Assembly (NCBI GenBank): GCA_021732785.1
Contig: JAKFUG010000042.1
Coordinates: 30,092-94,091 of the forward strand
Source: Planctomycetaceae bacterium
GTDB lineage: Bacteria > Planctomycetota > Planctomycetia > Planctomycetales > Planctomycetaceae
Direction of reading: 5' to 3'
DNA: 64,000 bases
The position numbers were made by a program, and so were the translations under genes. Positions 16,413-26,521 of the stretch are shown in pieces; position 1 is the first letter of the stretch, and each line of letters opens with the position of its first letter. The notes under the pieces were generated by a model that was not told the DNA's origin, ran no database searches, and saw only the letters and a program-made list of their open reading frames with translations.

Positions 16413-19400
16413 ATGGCCGAATCTCCCGAACCGATCCCTGATGCGGCAACCGTTTCGAGTAAGCCCACGCACATTGTGGGTGTGGGTGCCTCCGCCGGTG
16501 GTCTGGAAGCCCTGGAACGAATGTTTCAAAATATGCCGACCGAAACCGGTATGGCGTTTGTCATCGTGCAGCACCTTTCGCCCGATTTCAAAAGTCTCAT
16601 GGACGAATTGCTGGCAAGATGGACGAGTTTGCCCATTCATCGCGTGCAAAACGGAATGGAAGTCGAAGCGAATTCGATTTACCTGCTTCCGCCGCGGAAA
16701 GAAATGATTATCTCAGCCGGGAAACTTTTGCTCACGGATAAAGATCCCGAGCATGGGTTGTCCCTTCCGATTGATCATTTTTTGCGTTCCCTCGCCCAGG
16801 ACTGCGGTGCGGCGTCCGTTGCCGTCATTCTGTCGGGAACCGGCAGCGACGGTTCCCGTGGTTTGGAAGACATTAAACTGGCGGGCGGGCTCGTCATCGC
16901 GCAATCCGTCCGGTCGGCCAAGTTCGATGGCATGCCCAACGCCGCTCGCGAGACGGGGTTCGTGGATCTCACACTCGACCCCGAAGAGATCGGCGACGCC
17001 CTGCGCGATTACCGATCCAGCATTGATGTGGAACAGTTTGCTGCCGATCATACGCACACGGTCGCCGATGAAGATTCGCTCTCCGCGATTTTCCGTCTGC
17101 TGCGCGATCGGTATGGAATCGATTTCTCGCATTACAAATTGAACACGGTCGTTCGTCGGACCGAGCGCCGCTTGCAGATCGCGCACGTCGAATCGGTGCA
17201 GGAGTATGCCGCCCTGGTCGCAAATGATACCGAGGAACTGGATGCCCTGTATCGCGATCTACTGGTGGGGGTCACCCGTTTCTTTCGTGATCCCGACGCT
17301 TACCACAGTCTGGAACAACATCTCGATGACATCATCGCGACAAAGAAGCCGGACACCGAACTGCGGACGTGGATTGCGGGTTGTGCCACGGGGGAGGAAG
17401 CCTACTCGCTGGCGATTCTGCTACACGAACGCGTGCAAGCCAGCGGTATCCCGTTGACGATCCGCGTCTTCGCCACCGATGTGCATCGACGCTCGCTGGA
17501 AGTCGCCGGGGAAGCGGTCTATCGTCCGGAAAGCCTGACGGAAATCCCGCCGCATCGCATCGAGCAATTCTTCAATCGTCTCGATCACGGTTACGCCTTG
17601 AAGCAGGTGATTCGCCAGTCGGTCGTGCTCGCCCAGCACAACATCATCAAAGATGCGCCCTTCACGCGGATGGACCTGATTTCCTGCCGGAATCTGCTGA
17701 TCTATCTCCAACCCATTGCGCAGAAAAAAGCGATTTCGCTGTTCCACTTCGGCCTGCGGATGGGGGGCTTGCTGTTTCTCGGACCGAGTGAATCGCCCGC
17801 GGAACTGGAAGAAGAATTCGATATTCTCGACGCACATTGGAAGATCTATCGCAAGCGCCGCGATGTCCGATTGCCGGTCGACTTGCGAATCACCCCCACC
17901 ATCCCGGGCCGGCTGGTTCGCGCCTCGGGATTGCCGGAAATTTCTACCGGAGGCTCGCGCTCCATTGATGCCATGCTGCTCGGCACGTACGACTCGCTGC
18001 TCTCCGAGTACATGCCACCGGCCTTGCTGATCAATCAACGACACGAATTGCTGCATGTGTTCGGCGACGCCGGGCGCTTCCTGCAACACAAGGCGGGACG
18101 AACCGGGAGAAACATTCTCGAACTGATGGAATCGCCCCTGCGGTTGGCCATCTCCGGTGCGATTCAGCAGATTCACAACAAACGCAAGCAGGAGATGAAG
18201 CTCCGCGGGATCAAGGTCGACACACCGACGGGCCAGGAACGGATCGCCGTCACTGTCCGTACGGTGGTCAATCAACGGACGCAATCGGCGGATCTGCTGA
18301 TTCTGCTGGAAACGATGCACGATAATGCGTCGGCGGTAATTCCGCCTCCGGACGCCCACGAGGCCACACCGCTCAACCCGGCCTCCGCCGAACAGATCGA
18401 ATCGCTCGAAGCCGAACTGCGGTACACGAAAGAAAACCTGCAGGCGACGGTCGAGGAGTTGGAGACCAGCAACGAAGAACTGCAAGCCAGCAACGAAGAA
18501 CTCGTGGCGTCGAACGAAGAACTGCAAAGCACGAACGAGGAACTCCATTCGGTCAACGAAGAACTCTACACCGTGAATGCCGAACATCAGCGCAAGATTC
18601 ACGAATTAACCGTGCTGACGGACGACATGGAAAACCTGCTGGCAAGCACGCAGGTCCACACGATCTTCCTCGATCGCGAACTGCGGATTCGCAAGTTCAC
18701 ACCTCACATTGCCGAAGTCTTCAGCTTCGTGACCAGCGATCTCGGCCGGTCGTTCGATAGTTTTTCCCACCGGTTATTGCGCGACAAATTGTCCGCGGAG
18801 GTGGCACAGGTGCTCCAGACCGGCGAACCGATCGAAGCCGAAGTGCAGGACATCACCGACCATTGGTATTTGATGCGAATTCTGCCGTACCTCACCAAAG
18901 GACAATTGGAAGGCGTCGTGTTAACACTCGTCGACATCGATTCGTTGAAGAGTGCGCAGCAGGACCTGGCCCGCCGCGAATTCGAATTGCGGATGATCGC
19001 CGACCGTGTTCCCTCACTCATCAGTTGCGTGGACCGGAATCTCCGCTACACCTATGTCAACCAGCGTTACAGCGAGCTCTTTGGCAAGTCACCCGAAGAG
19101 ATCGTCGGAACTTCCATGGTGGACTTGCTCGGCGAGAAACAATTCGAGGAGATTCGGCCGCAGATCGAAGAGGCCTTGTCGGGAACTCCCGTCGAATTTG
19201 AAAAGCGTTTCGAACTTCCCAACGGTCGCCGCTTCTGGGCCATCGTCAGTTATTCGCCCGACACGACCGGCAGCAACGGCCTCGTCTCCGGTCTGTTTGT
19301 CTGCAAGCATCTCGTCACCGCCATTAAGGAAAGCGAACAGCGCTTCGAACGGGCTGTCCGCGGCACCACCGACGGCATCTGGGATTGGGACATCACCACC

Positions 19401-20840
19401 GGGCGCGTGTATTACTCGCCACGGTTCGTGGAACTGGTGGGGCTCGACCCCGAGGCAACGCCCTTCCTCAAAGCGGACGTCGATCGCCGGATTCATCCCG
19501 ATGACCTGCCGCGCGTGCAGGCGGCGGAGCAATCCCTCTTGCGCGATAACCAACCGTACGACGTCGAATATCGCATGCAGGATCGGGACCGGAACTATGT
19601 CTGGTTCCGGGGCCGTGCGGAAGTGGAACGCGATGCCGAGGGACACCCGCTGTATGTTTCCGGTTCGGTGCAGAATGTCGAGATGTACCGCGCATTGGTT
19701 GCCGAAAAGCAACTGCAGGTCACACAGCGCGATCGCTTTCTGGCCACGTTATCGCACGAACTGCGGAATCCACTGGGTGCCGTCGTTAACGGCTGCCGCG
19801 TGCTCAACAAGGTGACGGGGCTCGCAGATGAGGTGATCCCGATCGTCGATGCCATCTCGCGGCAATCGCAGCACATGGCCGCCTTGCTGGAAGATCTACT
19901 CGATGTGGCCCGGATCACCGAGGGGAAAATCGAGATTCGCAAGCAGATTTTTGATCTCCGCGAAGTGATCGGCCCGGCGATTGAATCCGTTCAACCGCTG
20001 CTCGATTCGCGGCAGCAAAAACTCGATTTGCACTTGCCGGAAGAACCTGTGCCGGTGGCAGGGAATGCCGTGCGATTGCGGCAGGTGGCGTCTAATCTGC
20101 TCTCGAACGCTTCAAAGTACAGTCCGCAAGGAACGCGGGTGAAACTGCAACTCGAACGCGTGAACCACCATGCCGAGATGCGTGTGATCGACGAAGGAGA
20201 CGGCATTCCCCCCGAGATGCTGCGCCGCGTTTTCGAACCGTTTGAGCAACTCGGCCGGACACACGATCGGACCGATGGAGGCATGGGGCTCGGCTTAACG
20301 CTCTCGCAACGTCTCATTCACCTGCACGGCGGCTCGATTCAAGCGAAGAGCCAGGGTGCCGGTCGCGGCAGCGAGTTCATCGTTCAACTCCCCACCATTG
20401 AAGCGGTTAAAGTCGAAACGGACCTGCATTCTTCCCGACGGACGCGCGGCAACAAACTCCGCATCGTTGTGGTGGAAGATAATGCCGATGCCCGCGAACT
20501 TCTGGGCCGATTGCTCGAGCACGAAGGGTACGAAGTCCGTTCGGCGGGAACGGGTCCGAAAGGCTTGGAAATCATCCAGGAAGCCAGCCCCGACGTGGCC
20601 CTGGTCGACGTCGGCCTTCCGGGAATGGACGGCTACTCCATTGCCCGCGCAATCCGTCGCCAACCAGAATATAACGGCATTTACCTGGTCGCCCTCACCG
20701 GCTACGGGCAATCATCCGACCGTCAACAGGCGAAAGAAGCGGGCTTCAACTCCCACTTCACCAAACCCGTTGACTTCCAGGAACTCAGTCAACTGCTGAA
20801 CCAGTTCGAGCCCCAGCCGACAACTTCGGACTCGGCATAA
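16413..20840 (+). CDS. CheB-CheR-PAS-histidine kinase-receiver hybrid protein
   Basis: 1475 aa. Domains in order: CheB methylesterase (about 18-205; triad S27 in GASAGG, H54 in VQHLSPD, D147 in GTGSDGSRG); CheR methyltransferase (about 225-500; SAM site [13 protein letters not shown] near 320); a long coiled coil (about 660-745, with repeated SNEELQ-type units); three PAS domains (about 745-1100, including [22 protein letters not shown]); HisKA (SHELRNP, H1115); HATPase (about 1215-1330, [13 protein letters not shown]); and a C-terminal receiver (D1399 in [11 protein letters not shown]). It combines receptor-modifying and kinase activities in one soluble protein. No chemoreceptor or CheA gene is near, so it probably acts outside classical chemotaxis. 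The ATG at 16413 is chosen because the CheB fold begins soon after. Confidence 0.93.
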   Translation: MAESPEPIPDAATVSSKPTHIVGVGASAGGLEALERMFQNMPTETGMAFVIVQHLSPDFKSLMDELLARWTSLPIHRVQNGMEVEANSIYLLPPRKEMIISAGKLLLTDKDPEHGLSLPIDHFLRSLAQDCGAASVAVILSGTGSDGSRGLEDIKLAGGLVIAQSVRSAKFDGMPNAARETGFVDLTLDPEEIGDALRDYRSSIDVEQFAADHTHTVADEDSLSAIFRLLRDRYGIDFSHYKLNTVVRRTERRLQIAHVESVQEYAALVANDTEELDALYRDLLVGVTRFFRDPDAYHSLEQHLDDIIATKKPDTELRTWIAGCATGEEAYSLAILLHERVQASGIPLTIRVFATDVHRRSLEVAGEAVYRPESLTEIPPHRIEQFFNRLDHGYALKQVIRQSVVLAQHNIIKDAPFTRMDLISCRNLLIYLQPIAQKKAISLFHFGLRMGGLLFLGPSESPAELEEEFDILDAHWKIYRKRRDVRLPVDLRITPTIPGRLVRASGLPEISTGGSRSIDAMLLGTYDSLLSEYMPPALLINQRHELLHVFGDAGRFLQHKAGRTGRNILELMESPLRLAISGAIQQIHNKRKQEMKLRGIKVDTPTGQERIAVTVRTVVNQRTQSADLLILLETMHDNASAVIPPPDAHEATPLNPASAEQIESLEAELRYTKENLQATVEELETSNEELQASNEELVASNEELQSTNEELHSVNEELYTVNAEHQRKIHELTVLTDDMENLLASTQVHTIFLDRELRIRKFTPHIAEVFSFVTSDLGRSFDSFSHRLLRDKLSAEVAQVLQTGEPIEAEVQDITDHWYLMRILPYLTKGQLEGVVLTLVDIDSLKSAQQDLARREFELRMIADRVPSLISCVDRNLRYTYVNQRYSELFGKSPEEIVGTSMVDLLGEKQFEEIRPQIEEALSGTPVEFEKRFELPNGRRFWAIVSYSPDTTGSNGLVSGLFVCKHLVTAIKESEQRFERAVRGTTDGIWDWDITTGRVYYSPRFVELVGLDPEATPFLKADVDRRIHPDDLPRVQAAEQSLLRDNQPYDVEYRMQDRDRNYVWFRGRAEVERDAEGHPLYVSGSVQNVEMYRALVAEKQLQVTQRDRFLATLSHELRNPLGAVVNGCRVLNKVTGLADEVIPIVDAISRQSQHMAALLEDLLDVARITEGKIEIRKQIFDLREVIGPAIESVQPLLDSRQQKLDLHLPEEPVPVAGNAVRLRQVASNLLSNASKYSPQGTRVKLQLERVNHHAEMRVIDEGDGIPPEMLRRVFEPFEQLGRTHDRTDGGMGLGLTLSQRLIHLHGGSIQAKSQGAGRGSEFIVQLPTIEAVKVETDLHSSRRTRGNKLRIVVVEDNADARELLGRLLEHEGYEVRSAGTGPKGLEIIQEASPDVALVDVGLPGMDGYSIARAIRRQPEYNGIYLVALTGYGQSSDRQQAKEAGFNSHFTKPVDFQELSQLLNQFEPQPTTSDSA

Positions 20841-20887
20841 ATACGCGGATTCCGCACGATTCGCCGACGCCCGCTGGTCTACCAGCA

Positions 20888-23281
20888 CTAATGGGCATAC
20901 AAACGTGGCAGCTTGCTCGCGCGGGCGATTGCGATTTCGTTCAGAATACTGTCTTCGACTTGCGCGTCAGGCGTCAATCCTGCGAGGTATTGTAAACGCA
21001 GATTGCAATCGCGATTGCGATCGGCCTTCAAGAGCCATTCGGTCAGATCGGCACCGGTGGCAACGAACGTTTCTTCCAATTGCTGCGGGCTGCCGAGATC
21101 AATTTCTGCCAGCGTTTGCCGCAATTGTTGAGGCGATCGAACCAGCCGTTCCATCATGCGTGTAAAATCGGGAGGGTGGCCCGCGTTGCGACCGACGACG
21201 ACAAGATCGTAAGCATTCCGCCGGCTTTGTCCGCTGAATAGCAGCGATTCGGGAAAGACGTCGAGCATTGTGGCCAGTTCGCATTGCACGGCCGCATGGT
21301 TACTTTCATACAACGGAACCCATTGCGTTACGACGCCATCGGGGTTCAAGCGCCGGCGGCAGAGTTCATAGAATTCGCGCGTGTAGAGCGTTGCCGATCC
21401 GCGCACCCAGGGGTGAATCGGATCGGTGGTGATGACATCGAACGTTTCTTTCGTAGTGGCGAGGAAGTGCCGGGCATCGTCGAAGACGATTTCTGTTTTC
21501 GGATGATTGAGAACGCCCTGGTTGTACTGATCGAACAGAACACGGTTGGCTTCGACCACGGCGGGTTCGATTTCACAGAGCACAATGCGCTCGACGGACG
21601 GATGCAACAGGAAGGACCCCGCGGTCATGCCGCTGCCGCAGCCCACCACCAGCACCGTGCGGGGATAGGGGTGCGCCACGGCGGGAAGATGGCCGAGCAA
21701 CCGCTGTGTCCGCATGTCGCTGAGCGTGTTCGTGGCTTCAATGCGGCCGGAAACATGAAAGCAGCGATTGCCCTGTTGCGATTCCATGACCGCAATCGCG
21801 GAATCTAATCCTTCACGCACGAAGAGGACTTCGCGATCAGTGTTCCACCATTGCACATAATTCCCGTGGGCGATAAGTGCCGCGGGGGTCGCGGGAAGAA
21901 TGCAGACGAATCCGAGGACCACCGCCAGACCAGCAGGGGCCGCCCACCATGCGGTTGTCAGAATTCGAAGGTTCCCAAGGTGACCGGACGTCATCGTTGT
22001 TGAGCGTAATGATTGGTGCAGCAAACAAAGTCCACACCCGCCCGAGATCGCCGTGAGAATTTGCTGGGCGACGTGGCTGCCCCACCACGGGTGAATCATC
22101 AGACTGATGGTTAACGATCCGACGATGGCCCCAAACGTATTCGCTGCGTAGAGGCGGCTGACAATCCGTGTGGAATTCTGCGCGGGTGCATTTTCCATGG
22201 CCGCGGCAATGGCCAGCGGGAACGTGGCCCCCCACAGGCACGTGGCGGGTAACAAGGCCAGCATGGCCCGCAGGATGTCGTAGCCCATTCGGTCCCACAG
22301 GGTGGAATTGGCGACATGGTACGAAAACATGCCGGGCAGGACGCCGACGATCATCATCGCGGTGTATGGGATGGCGACCATGAGCAGAAGTTGCGTCACC
22401 GCCAGCCAGAACAGGGGAGATTGGATGCGCCGTGTCGCGGCAGCGGCAAAGGAACTTCCCAAGCCGAGGCCGCACAAAAACACCGCCAGCAGGATGGAAA
22501 AGGTGTAGGTTGTCGATCCCAGCAACAAAGCCAGCAAGCGCGTCCAGACGACTTCCGCTCCCAGCGCGGTCATCCCCGAACAAGCGACGGCGAACATCGT
22601 CCAACGGAGTGATGGCGACGAATTCAGGATCGGCTGCGACGCTTCAATCACAGGGCTGGCCGGTAATGCCATTGTTCGGCTGAGTGACAACGCCACGACG
22701 GCGCACACCATGTTCAAGGAGATCGCCACCCCCGTCGCCACGGTGACATCGAACACGCGCAGCAGGTACAAACCGGCACCGAGGCAGCCGCAGACGGCAC
22801 CCAGCGTGTTCGCCCCGTAAAAGAGACCGAGTCGCGAGGCACCGGCCGGTGTCGCGGCGATCCCGCGGGATACGGCGGGTAATGTCGCGCCCATGAGAAT
22901 TGTCGGCGGGCAAAGCACGCACAACGCCGTGATGGCCCGGTACGGAAGATCGCTCATTCCCGGCGATCCCCACAGGGCGTAGAAATCTCCCAGTCGCGGC
23001 AGGATGAACAGGCTGGCCACGCCGGTGACTGCGATGGCCACCTCCAGAACCGCATAATCGAACAACGGATGCCGTGACGATCGGGCAAAGCGCAGGTAGA
23101 GCAGGCTGCCCAGTCCCATCCCGCCCATGAAACTCGTGAGGAGAATTCCCAGCGTGACGGACGTGGCCCCCAGCACCAGCCCCAACTGTTGAAACCAGAC
23201 GATTTCATAAATCAGCGCCGCACACCCGCTGGCGAGAAACACCCCCGTCAGTACCGCCGATTGCCACTTCGTCCATTCCAT
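20888..23281 (-). CDS. Polytopic membrane protein with C-terminal spermidine-synthase-like domain
   Basis: 797 aa. Residues 1-475 hold about 12 or more hydrophobic helices arranged as two related halves (SGCAALIYEIVWFQQLGLVLG and SGMTALGAEVVWTRLLALLLG share the A-x-E-x-V-W pattern). Residues 500-760 form a polyamine-synthase-like Rossmann domain (TVLVVGCGSGMTAGSFL; ERIVLCEIEPAVVEANR; EIVFDDARHFLATTKETFDVITTDPIHPW). Such fused spermidine-synthase family transporters are common in Planctomycetota; the true substrate is not established. GGGAGG lies about 8 bases before ATG 23281. It converges with the hybrid kinase (47 bp) and diverges from the DUF1571 gene. Confidence 0.87.
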   Translation of the reverse strand: MEWTKWQSAVLTGVFLASGCAALIYEIVWFQQLGLVLGATSVTLGILLTSFMGGMGLGSLLYLRFARSSRHPLFDYAVLEVAIAVTGVASLFILPRLGDFYALWGSPGMSDLPYRAITALCVLCPPTILMGATLPAVSRGIAATPAGASRLGLFYGANTLGAVCGCLGAGLYLLRVFDVTVATGVAISLNMVCAVVALSLSRTMALPASPVIEASQPILNSSPSLRWTMFAVACSGMTALGAEVVWTRLLALLLGSTTYTFSILLAVFLCGLGLGSSFAAAATRRIQSPLFWLAVTQLLLMVAIPYTAMMIVGVLPGMFSYHVANSTLWDRMGYDILRAMLALLPATCLWGATFPLAIAAAMENAPAQNSTRIVSRLYAANTFGAIVGSLTISLMIHPWWGSHVAQQILTAISGGCGLCLLHQSLRSTTMTSGHLGNLRILTTAWWAAPAGLAVVLGFVCILPATPAALIAHGNYVQWWNTDREVLFVREGLDSAIAVMESQQGNRCFHVSGRIEATNTLSDMRTQRLLGHLPAVAHPYPRTVLVVGCGSGMTAGSFLLHPSVERIVLCEIEPAVVEANRVLFDQYNQGVLNHPKTEIVFDDARHFLATTKETFDVITTDPIHPWVRGSATLYTREFYELCRRRLNPDGVVTQWVPLYESNHAAVQCELATMLDVFPESLLFSGQSRRNAYDLVVVGRNAGHPPDFTRMMERLVRSPQQLRQTLAEIDLGSPQQLEETFVATGADLTEWLLKADRNRDCNLRLQYLAGLTPDAQVEDSILNEIAIARASKLPRLYAH

Positions 23282-23637
23282 CGGACCGCCCTCCCTGGGA
23301 AAGATCCGTGGCAGGCTACCACTCCGCGGAAAAAGCACCTAGTGCAGTCTGAAAACGGGAGTTGTGGCAAACTGTGCGGATTGTGGCGAATTGTGTCACG
23401 ACGCGAGGAATCCGCAATCGGTTGAGTCTGGCTGTTGCACCGGTTTCATTTTTTTCTCCGTGATGACCCGTCGATATTTCTTCTGTGGTGCCGAATGGTA
23501 CCCGCCGCCTGCGTCAGGAAGTCGCCCCTCTTTCCTCGCGTCTCCCCTCTGATGGACGCGAAACTGTAGCCGCGATTGCCCTCGGCGCGACGGTCTTCCA
23601 GACAACGTTCATTTGAGATCTCGCGCCGGAGGTACGC
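23282..23637. other. Divergent intergenic region with a tandem near-repeat
   Basis: 356 bp between the spermidine-synthase-like gene and the DUF1571 gene. It contains the direct near-repeat at 23362-23395, 80-114 bp upstream of the minus-strand start. Otherwise nothing recognisable. Confidence 0.55.
23362..23395. promoter_or_regulatory. Direct near-repeat, possible operator
   Basis: TTGTGGCAAACTGTG (23362-23376) and TTGTGGCGAATTGTG (23381-23395) match at 13 of 15 positions with starts 19 bp apart, close to two helical turns. Tandem sites like this often bind a regulator. No other evidence. Confidence 0.3.
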
Positions 23638-24609
23638 ATGCGGCACTGGCTCTTCCCGTTCGCCCGATGGACCGCAGAACGGAAGGCCAATGGAATGGCT
23701 GGCTTGATCGCCCTCACGGCCTTGGGCGTGCTTTATCTCGAGATTCCCCCCACGCCGGCCGGTGCGAATGCTGTCTCCCGCGCCGGTCACAAAAATCGCC
23801 CGGTTGTGATTGCGATGACGCAACCAACTCAGGCGATGGCAAGCGTGAGCGAATCGGCCAACTCCGCCGATGCTGCGTCATCGCCCGAAGAGCAGATGCG
23901 TCAGACGCTGAAGCTGAAAATGACGTTGCTGGAAAAGGGTCGCACGTACCTCGAATCGATTCCGGACTACACGGCTCAATTCGTGAAGCAGGAACTGGTC
24001 CACGGCGAACTGCTTGAAGAACAGTCGATCAATTTCAAGTGCCGTCATCGACCGTTCAGCGTCTATCTGAAATGGGAAACGGGCGACGAAGGTCGCGAAG
24101 TCCTGTTCATCGAAGGCCAGAACGAAGACGAAATGATCGTTCACGGCGGCGGTTGGAAGGCCCGGTTGCCGGCGCTGTCGATTTCGCCGACGAGCTCACT
24201 GGCGTTGAAGGAATCGCGTTATCCGATCACCAATGCGGGGTTGCTCGAACTCGCGAAGACGATGCTGCAGGTGCATCAACAGGACATCAAGGCCAACGCG
24301 ATTGCTCGATGTGAGAAACTGGCGGACCAGGAATTCGACGGACGGCCGTGCGAAGCGTTCCTCGTGGAATACCGCGATCCGCAGGTTTCTCCGACGTATC
24401 GCAAGTCGATCACATTGCTCGACAAAGAATGGCATGCCCCCGTGTATGCTCGTAACTTTGGCTGGGCCAACGAAAGTTCGACCGCCACGGGTGATCAGTT
24501 AGATGAAGAAACGCTGATCGAATACTATACCTATGCGGACATTCACTTCCGTCAGCAACTCGCGGAAGTGGACTTCGATCGGACGAACGAAGACTACCGC
24601 TTCAAATAA
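23638..24609 (+). CDS. DUF1571 domain-containing protein
   Basis: 323 aa. An N-terminal membrane segment or uncleaved signal (MAGLIALTALGVLYLEIP, about 20-37) leads to an extracytoplasmic part. Residues about 95-320 carry the DUF1571 pattern (YLESIPDYTAQFVKQELVHGELLEEQSINFKCRHRPFSVYLKW in outline; then GREVLFIEGQNEDEMIVHGG). DUF1571 resembles LolA-like outer-membrane lipoprotein sorting folds in general shape, but its role is not known. GGAGG lies 6 bases before ATG. A terminator follows directly. Confidence 0.85.
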   Translation: MRHWLFPFARWTAERKANGMAGLIALTALGVLYLEIPPTPAGANAVSRAGHKNRPVVIAMTQPTQAMASVSESANSADAASSPEEQMRQTLKLKMTLLEKGRTYLESIPDYTAQFVKQELVHGELLEEQSINFKCRHRPFSVYLKWETGDEGREVLFIEGQNEDEMIVHGGGWKARLPALSISPTSSLALKESRYPITNAGLLELAKTMLQVHQQDIKANAIARCEKLADQEFDGRPCEAFLVEYRDPQVSPTYRKSITLLDKEWHAPVYARNFGWANESSTATGDQLDEETLIEYYTYADIHFRQQLAEVDFDRTNEDYRFK

Positions 24610-24644
24610 CGCCAACGGGGTGCGCTCCTGCCCGTTGCCCCCCC

Positions 24645-24690
24645 GAGACAACGCTCATTTTCCATCGGGAAAGCGAGCGTTGCCTCGTTT
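24645..24690 (+). terminator. Terminator after the DUF1571 gene
   Basis: CAACGCTC pairs with GAGCGTTG, with an outer GAG/CTC and an inner TTTTCC/GGGAAA stem, followed by GTTTTACG. It lies 35 bp after the stop codon. Confidence 0.7.
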
Positions 24691-24845
24691 TACGAGGGGC
24701 ACGAGAGCCAGAAGGTTTTACTGGCTGACGCTGCGCGATCGCCATCTCCCTCCTTGTTTCGGCAGCCGTGCAAACCTACGATGGTGGTGAGGCGACAGGC
24801 GGCGATGCGTCGTTCATTCGCCGAAAGAGGGGCTGTGAGGATTCC

Positions 24846-25259
24846 ATGGACGAACCGGCGAAGACAATTCTGATTATTGACGACGATCGCGAGATCGCGT
24901 CCACCATTCAAACGGTGCTCACGCATGCCGGGTATCGGGTGTTTCTCGCGATCAACGGCGTCGAAGGGCAAAAGCAGATTGAGTCCCTGAAGCCGGATCT
25001 GGTCATTACCGACATGATGATGCCGCGCATGGGCGGCTTTCCCGTGCTGGAATTCCTCAAGACGCTCACCGATCCGCCCAAGGTGATCATGATGACCGCG
25101 AACGAGGGAAGTCGACACAAAGCCTACGCTGAAATGCTCGGCGTTGTCGACTATCTCCGCAAGCCGTTTCCCATGGAAGTGCTGCTGGACTCGATCAACC
25201 GCGCATTAGCGCCGTCCGACTCGAAACCCACCAAAAAGGCGGCACGCAAGAAGACGTAA
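24846..25259 (+). CDS. Stand-alone response regulator (receiver domain)
   Basis: 137 aa, a single CheY-like receiver with all key residues: acidic triad IIDDDRE (12-14), phosphoacceptor D56 ([12 protein letters not shown]), T84, and K106 in LRKPFP. A lysine-rich tail ([12 protein letters not shown]) follows and may bind nucleic acid or membrane. There is no output domain, so it probably acts through protein contact, possibly with the hybrid kinase 4 kb upstream (inference). The frame is open 26 codons further upstream, but GAGG just before the ATG at 24846 and the family start favour this choice. Confidence 0.88.
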   Translation: MDEPAKTILIIDDDREIASTIQTVLTHAGYRVFLAINGVEGQKQIESLKPDLVITDMMMPRMGGFPVLEFLKTLTDPPKVIMMTANEGSRHKAYAEMLGVVDYLRKPFPMEVLLDSINRALAPSDSKPTKKAARKKT

Positions 25260-25288
25260 TCGCTTTCCGGTGGCATCTTTGACCGGAG

Positions 25289-25558
25289 TCAGTTCGTCTT
25301 GTAACCCAGGCTGTTCTCGATGTCGCGGGCCTGCTTCGACATCAGCAGCGGTTTGAGAGGGTCGTGCTCATCTTCGAGCGGACGGTTCCCGCGGCCTTCC
25401 TTGCCCACCATGTTCCAGCGGTCGGGCTCTTCTTCCACCTTCGGTTCGTGTTGACCGGAAGCCAGGCTGCCTTTGTTGCCCAGCATCGAGCACCCGGTTG
25501 TTCCGAGGCAGGCGACGAGACATCCCAACCAGCAGACATTGAGGGCGATCTTGCGCAC
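25289..25558 (-). CDS. Small lipoprotein of unknown function
   Basis: 89 aa. A signal peptide with lipobox (VACLGTTGC, cysteine at residue 23) predicts lipid anchoring. The mature part is short, charged and probably disordered (GQHEPKVEEEPDRWNMVGKEG ... KPLLMSKQARDIENSLGYK). No domain is recognised. It converges with the response regulator (29 bp). Similar tiny lipoproteins ending with a YK/YN tail are seen in planctomycetes, but I cannot name the family. Confidence 0.78.
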   Translation of the reverse strand: MRKIALNVCWLGCLVACLGTTGCSMLGNKGSLASGQHEPKVEEEPDRWNMVGKEGRGNRPLEDEHDPLKPLLMSKQARDIENSLGYKTN

Positions 25559-25713
25559 GGACAGGTCTCCGGATCAAAGACGGGAGCAGGACCGGCGGTC
25601 GGCATGCAAGACGTTGGCCGCCGAGGGAAGTATCGTGCATGATGGGGAAACGTGGCGAGAGCACCCTGGTGGTCTACCCCGTCGGAACGCTTTGATTTTC
25701 TGAGAGTCTGGAT

Positions 25714-26433
25714 ATGAACCTGCCGGAACTGCCGCTCGATGTGCTGGTTGTCGCCCCGCATCCCGATGACGCGGAAATCAGCCTCGGAGGAACCATCCTG
25801 CAAAGCCGGGCTCAGGGTCTGCGCGTCGGCATTCTTGAACTGACGAACGGCGAGCCCACGCCGAATGGTTCGCCGGAAATTCGCGCCCGTGAAACCGCAG
25901 CCGCAACGGCGATTCTGGGGGTGGAATGGCGCGGCAATCTCGGACTCAGCAACCGCAGTCTCGAAAATACGCTCACGGCTCGGCGCGAACTGGCGACCGT
26001 CTTTCGGCTCACGCGTCCCAAAGTGATCTTCGCTCCGTATTGGGAAGACGCCCATCCGGACCATGTGGCCGCCAGCAGTTTGTGCGATGCCGCGCGGTTC
26101 TGGGCGAAACTCAGCCGGACCGATATGCCAGGCGAACCTTATCACCCGCCGCACATTTTTTACTACTGGAGCATTCACCTGCGGATTCACCCGGCCCCCG
26201 CGGGAGTGCTCGATATCAGCCCGGTGATCGATCGCAAGATGGACGCGATCCGCTGCTACGAAAGCCAGTTTCTGATTGGCAAATCGCCGGAGTTCCCCAC
26301 GGCGCTCGATGACATCTACGATCGCGCGCGGTATTGGGGCTGGTCGATCGGTGCCAAATTCGGCGAACCCTTTGCGAGTCGCGAGCCGCTACGGATTTCC
26401 AACCTGTTGTCATGGGCGCGGCCGGGCCAGTGA
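25714..26433 (+). CDS. bshB1: PIG-L family deacetylase, probably bacillithiol biosynthesis BshB1
   Basis: 239 aa, close to the usual BshB1 length. The zinc-binding motif PHPDDAE (H16, D18, D19) is at the N-terminus and the third ligand region HPDH ([10 protein letters not shown]) is near residue 115. The stretches [21 protein letters not shown] and CYESQF match the BshB1 subgroup of N-acetylglucosaminyl-malate deacetylases, which make GlcN-malate for bacillithiol. bshA and bshC are not in the window. It could alternatively be another PIG-L de-N-acetylase. Soluble and cytoplasmic, monocistronic. Confidence 0.82.
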   Translation: MNLPELPLDVLVVAPHPDDAEISLGGTILQSRAQGLRVGILELTNGEPTPNGSPEIRARETAAATAILGVEWRGNLGLSNRSLENTLTARRELATVFRLTRPKVIFAPYWEDAHPDHVAASSLCDAARFWAKLSRTDMPGEPYHPPHIFYYWSIHLRIHPAPAGVLDISPVIDRKMDAIRCYESQFLIGKSPEFPTALDDIYDRARYWGWSIGAKFGEPFASREPLRISNLLSWARPGQ

Positions 26434-26461
26434 TCGGTCGGCGCGACCCATAAAATGACCA

Positions 26462-26492
26462 CGGCCCGATTGCATTGATCGCAATCGGGCCG
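26462..26492. terminator. Bidirectional terminator between bshB1 and the autotransporter gene
   Basis: Perfect 12-bp stem (CGGCCCGATTGC and its complement), 7-base loop. It is flanked on the left by TAAAATGACCA, giving a T-rich tail on the minus strand. It lies 28 bp after bshB1 and 29 bp after the minus-strand gene. Confidence 0.75.
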
Positions 26493-26521
26493 CAGTCGTA
26501 CTTGTTAACCCATCACCGTGG

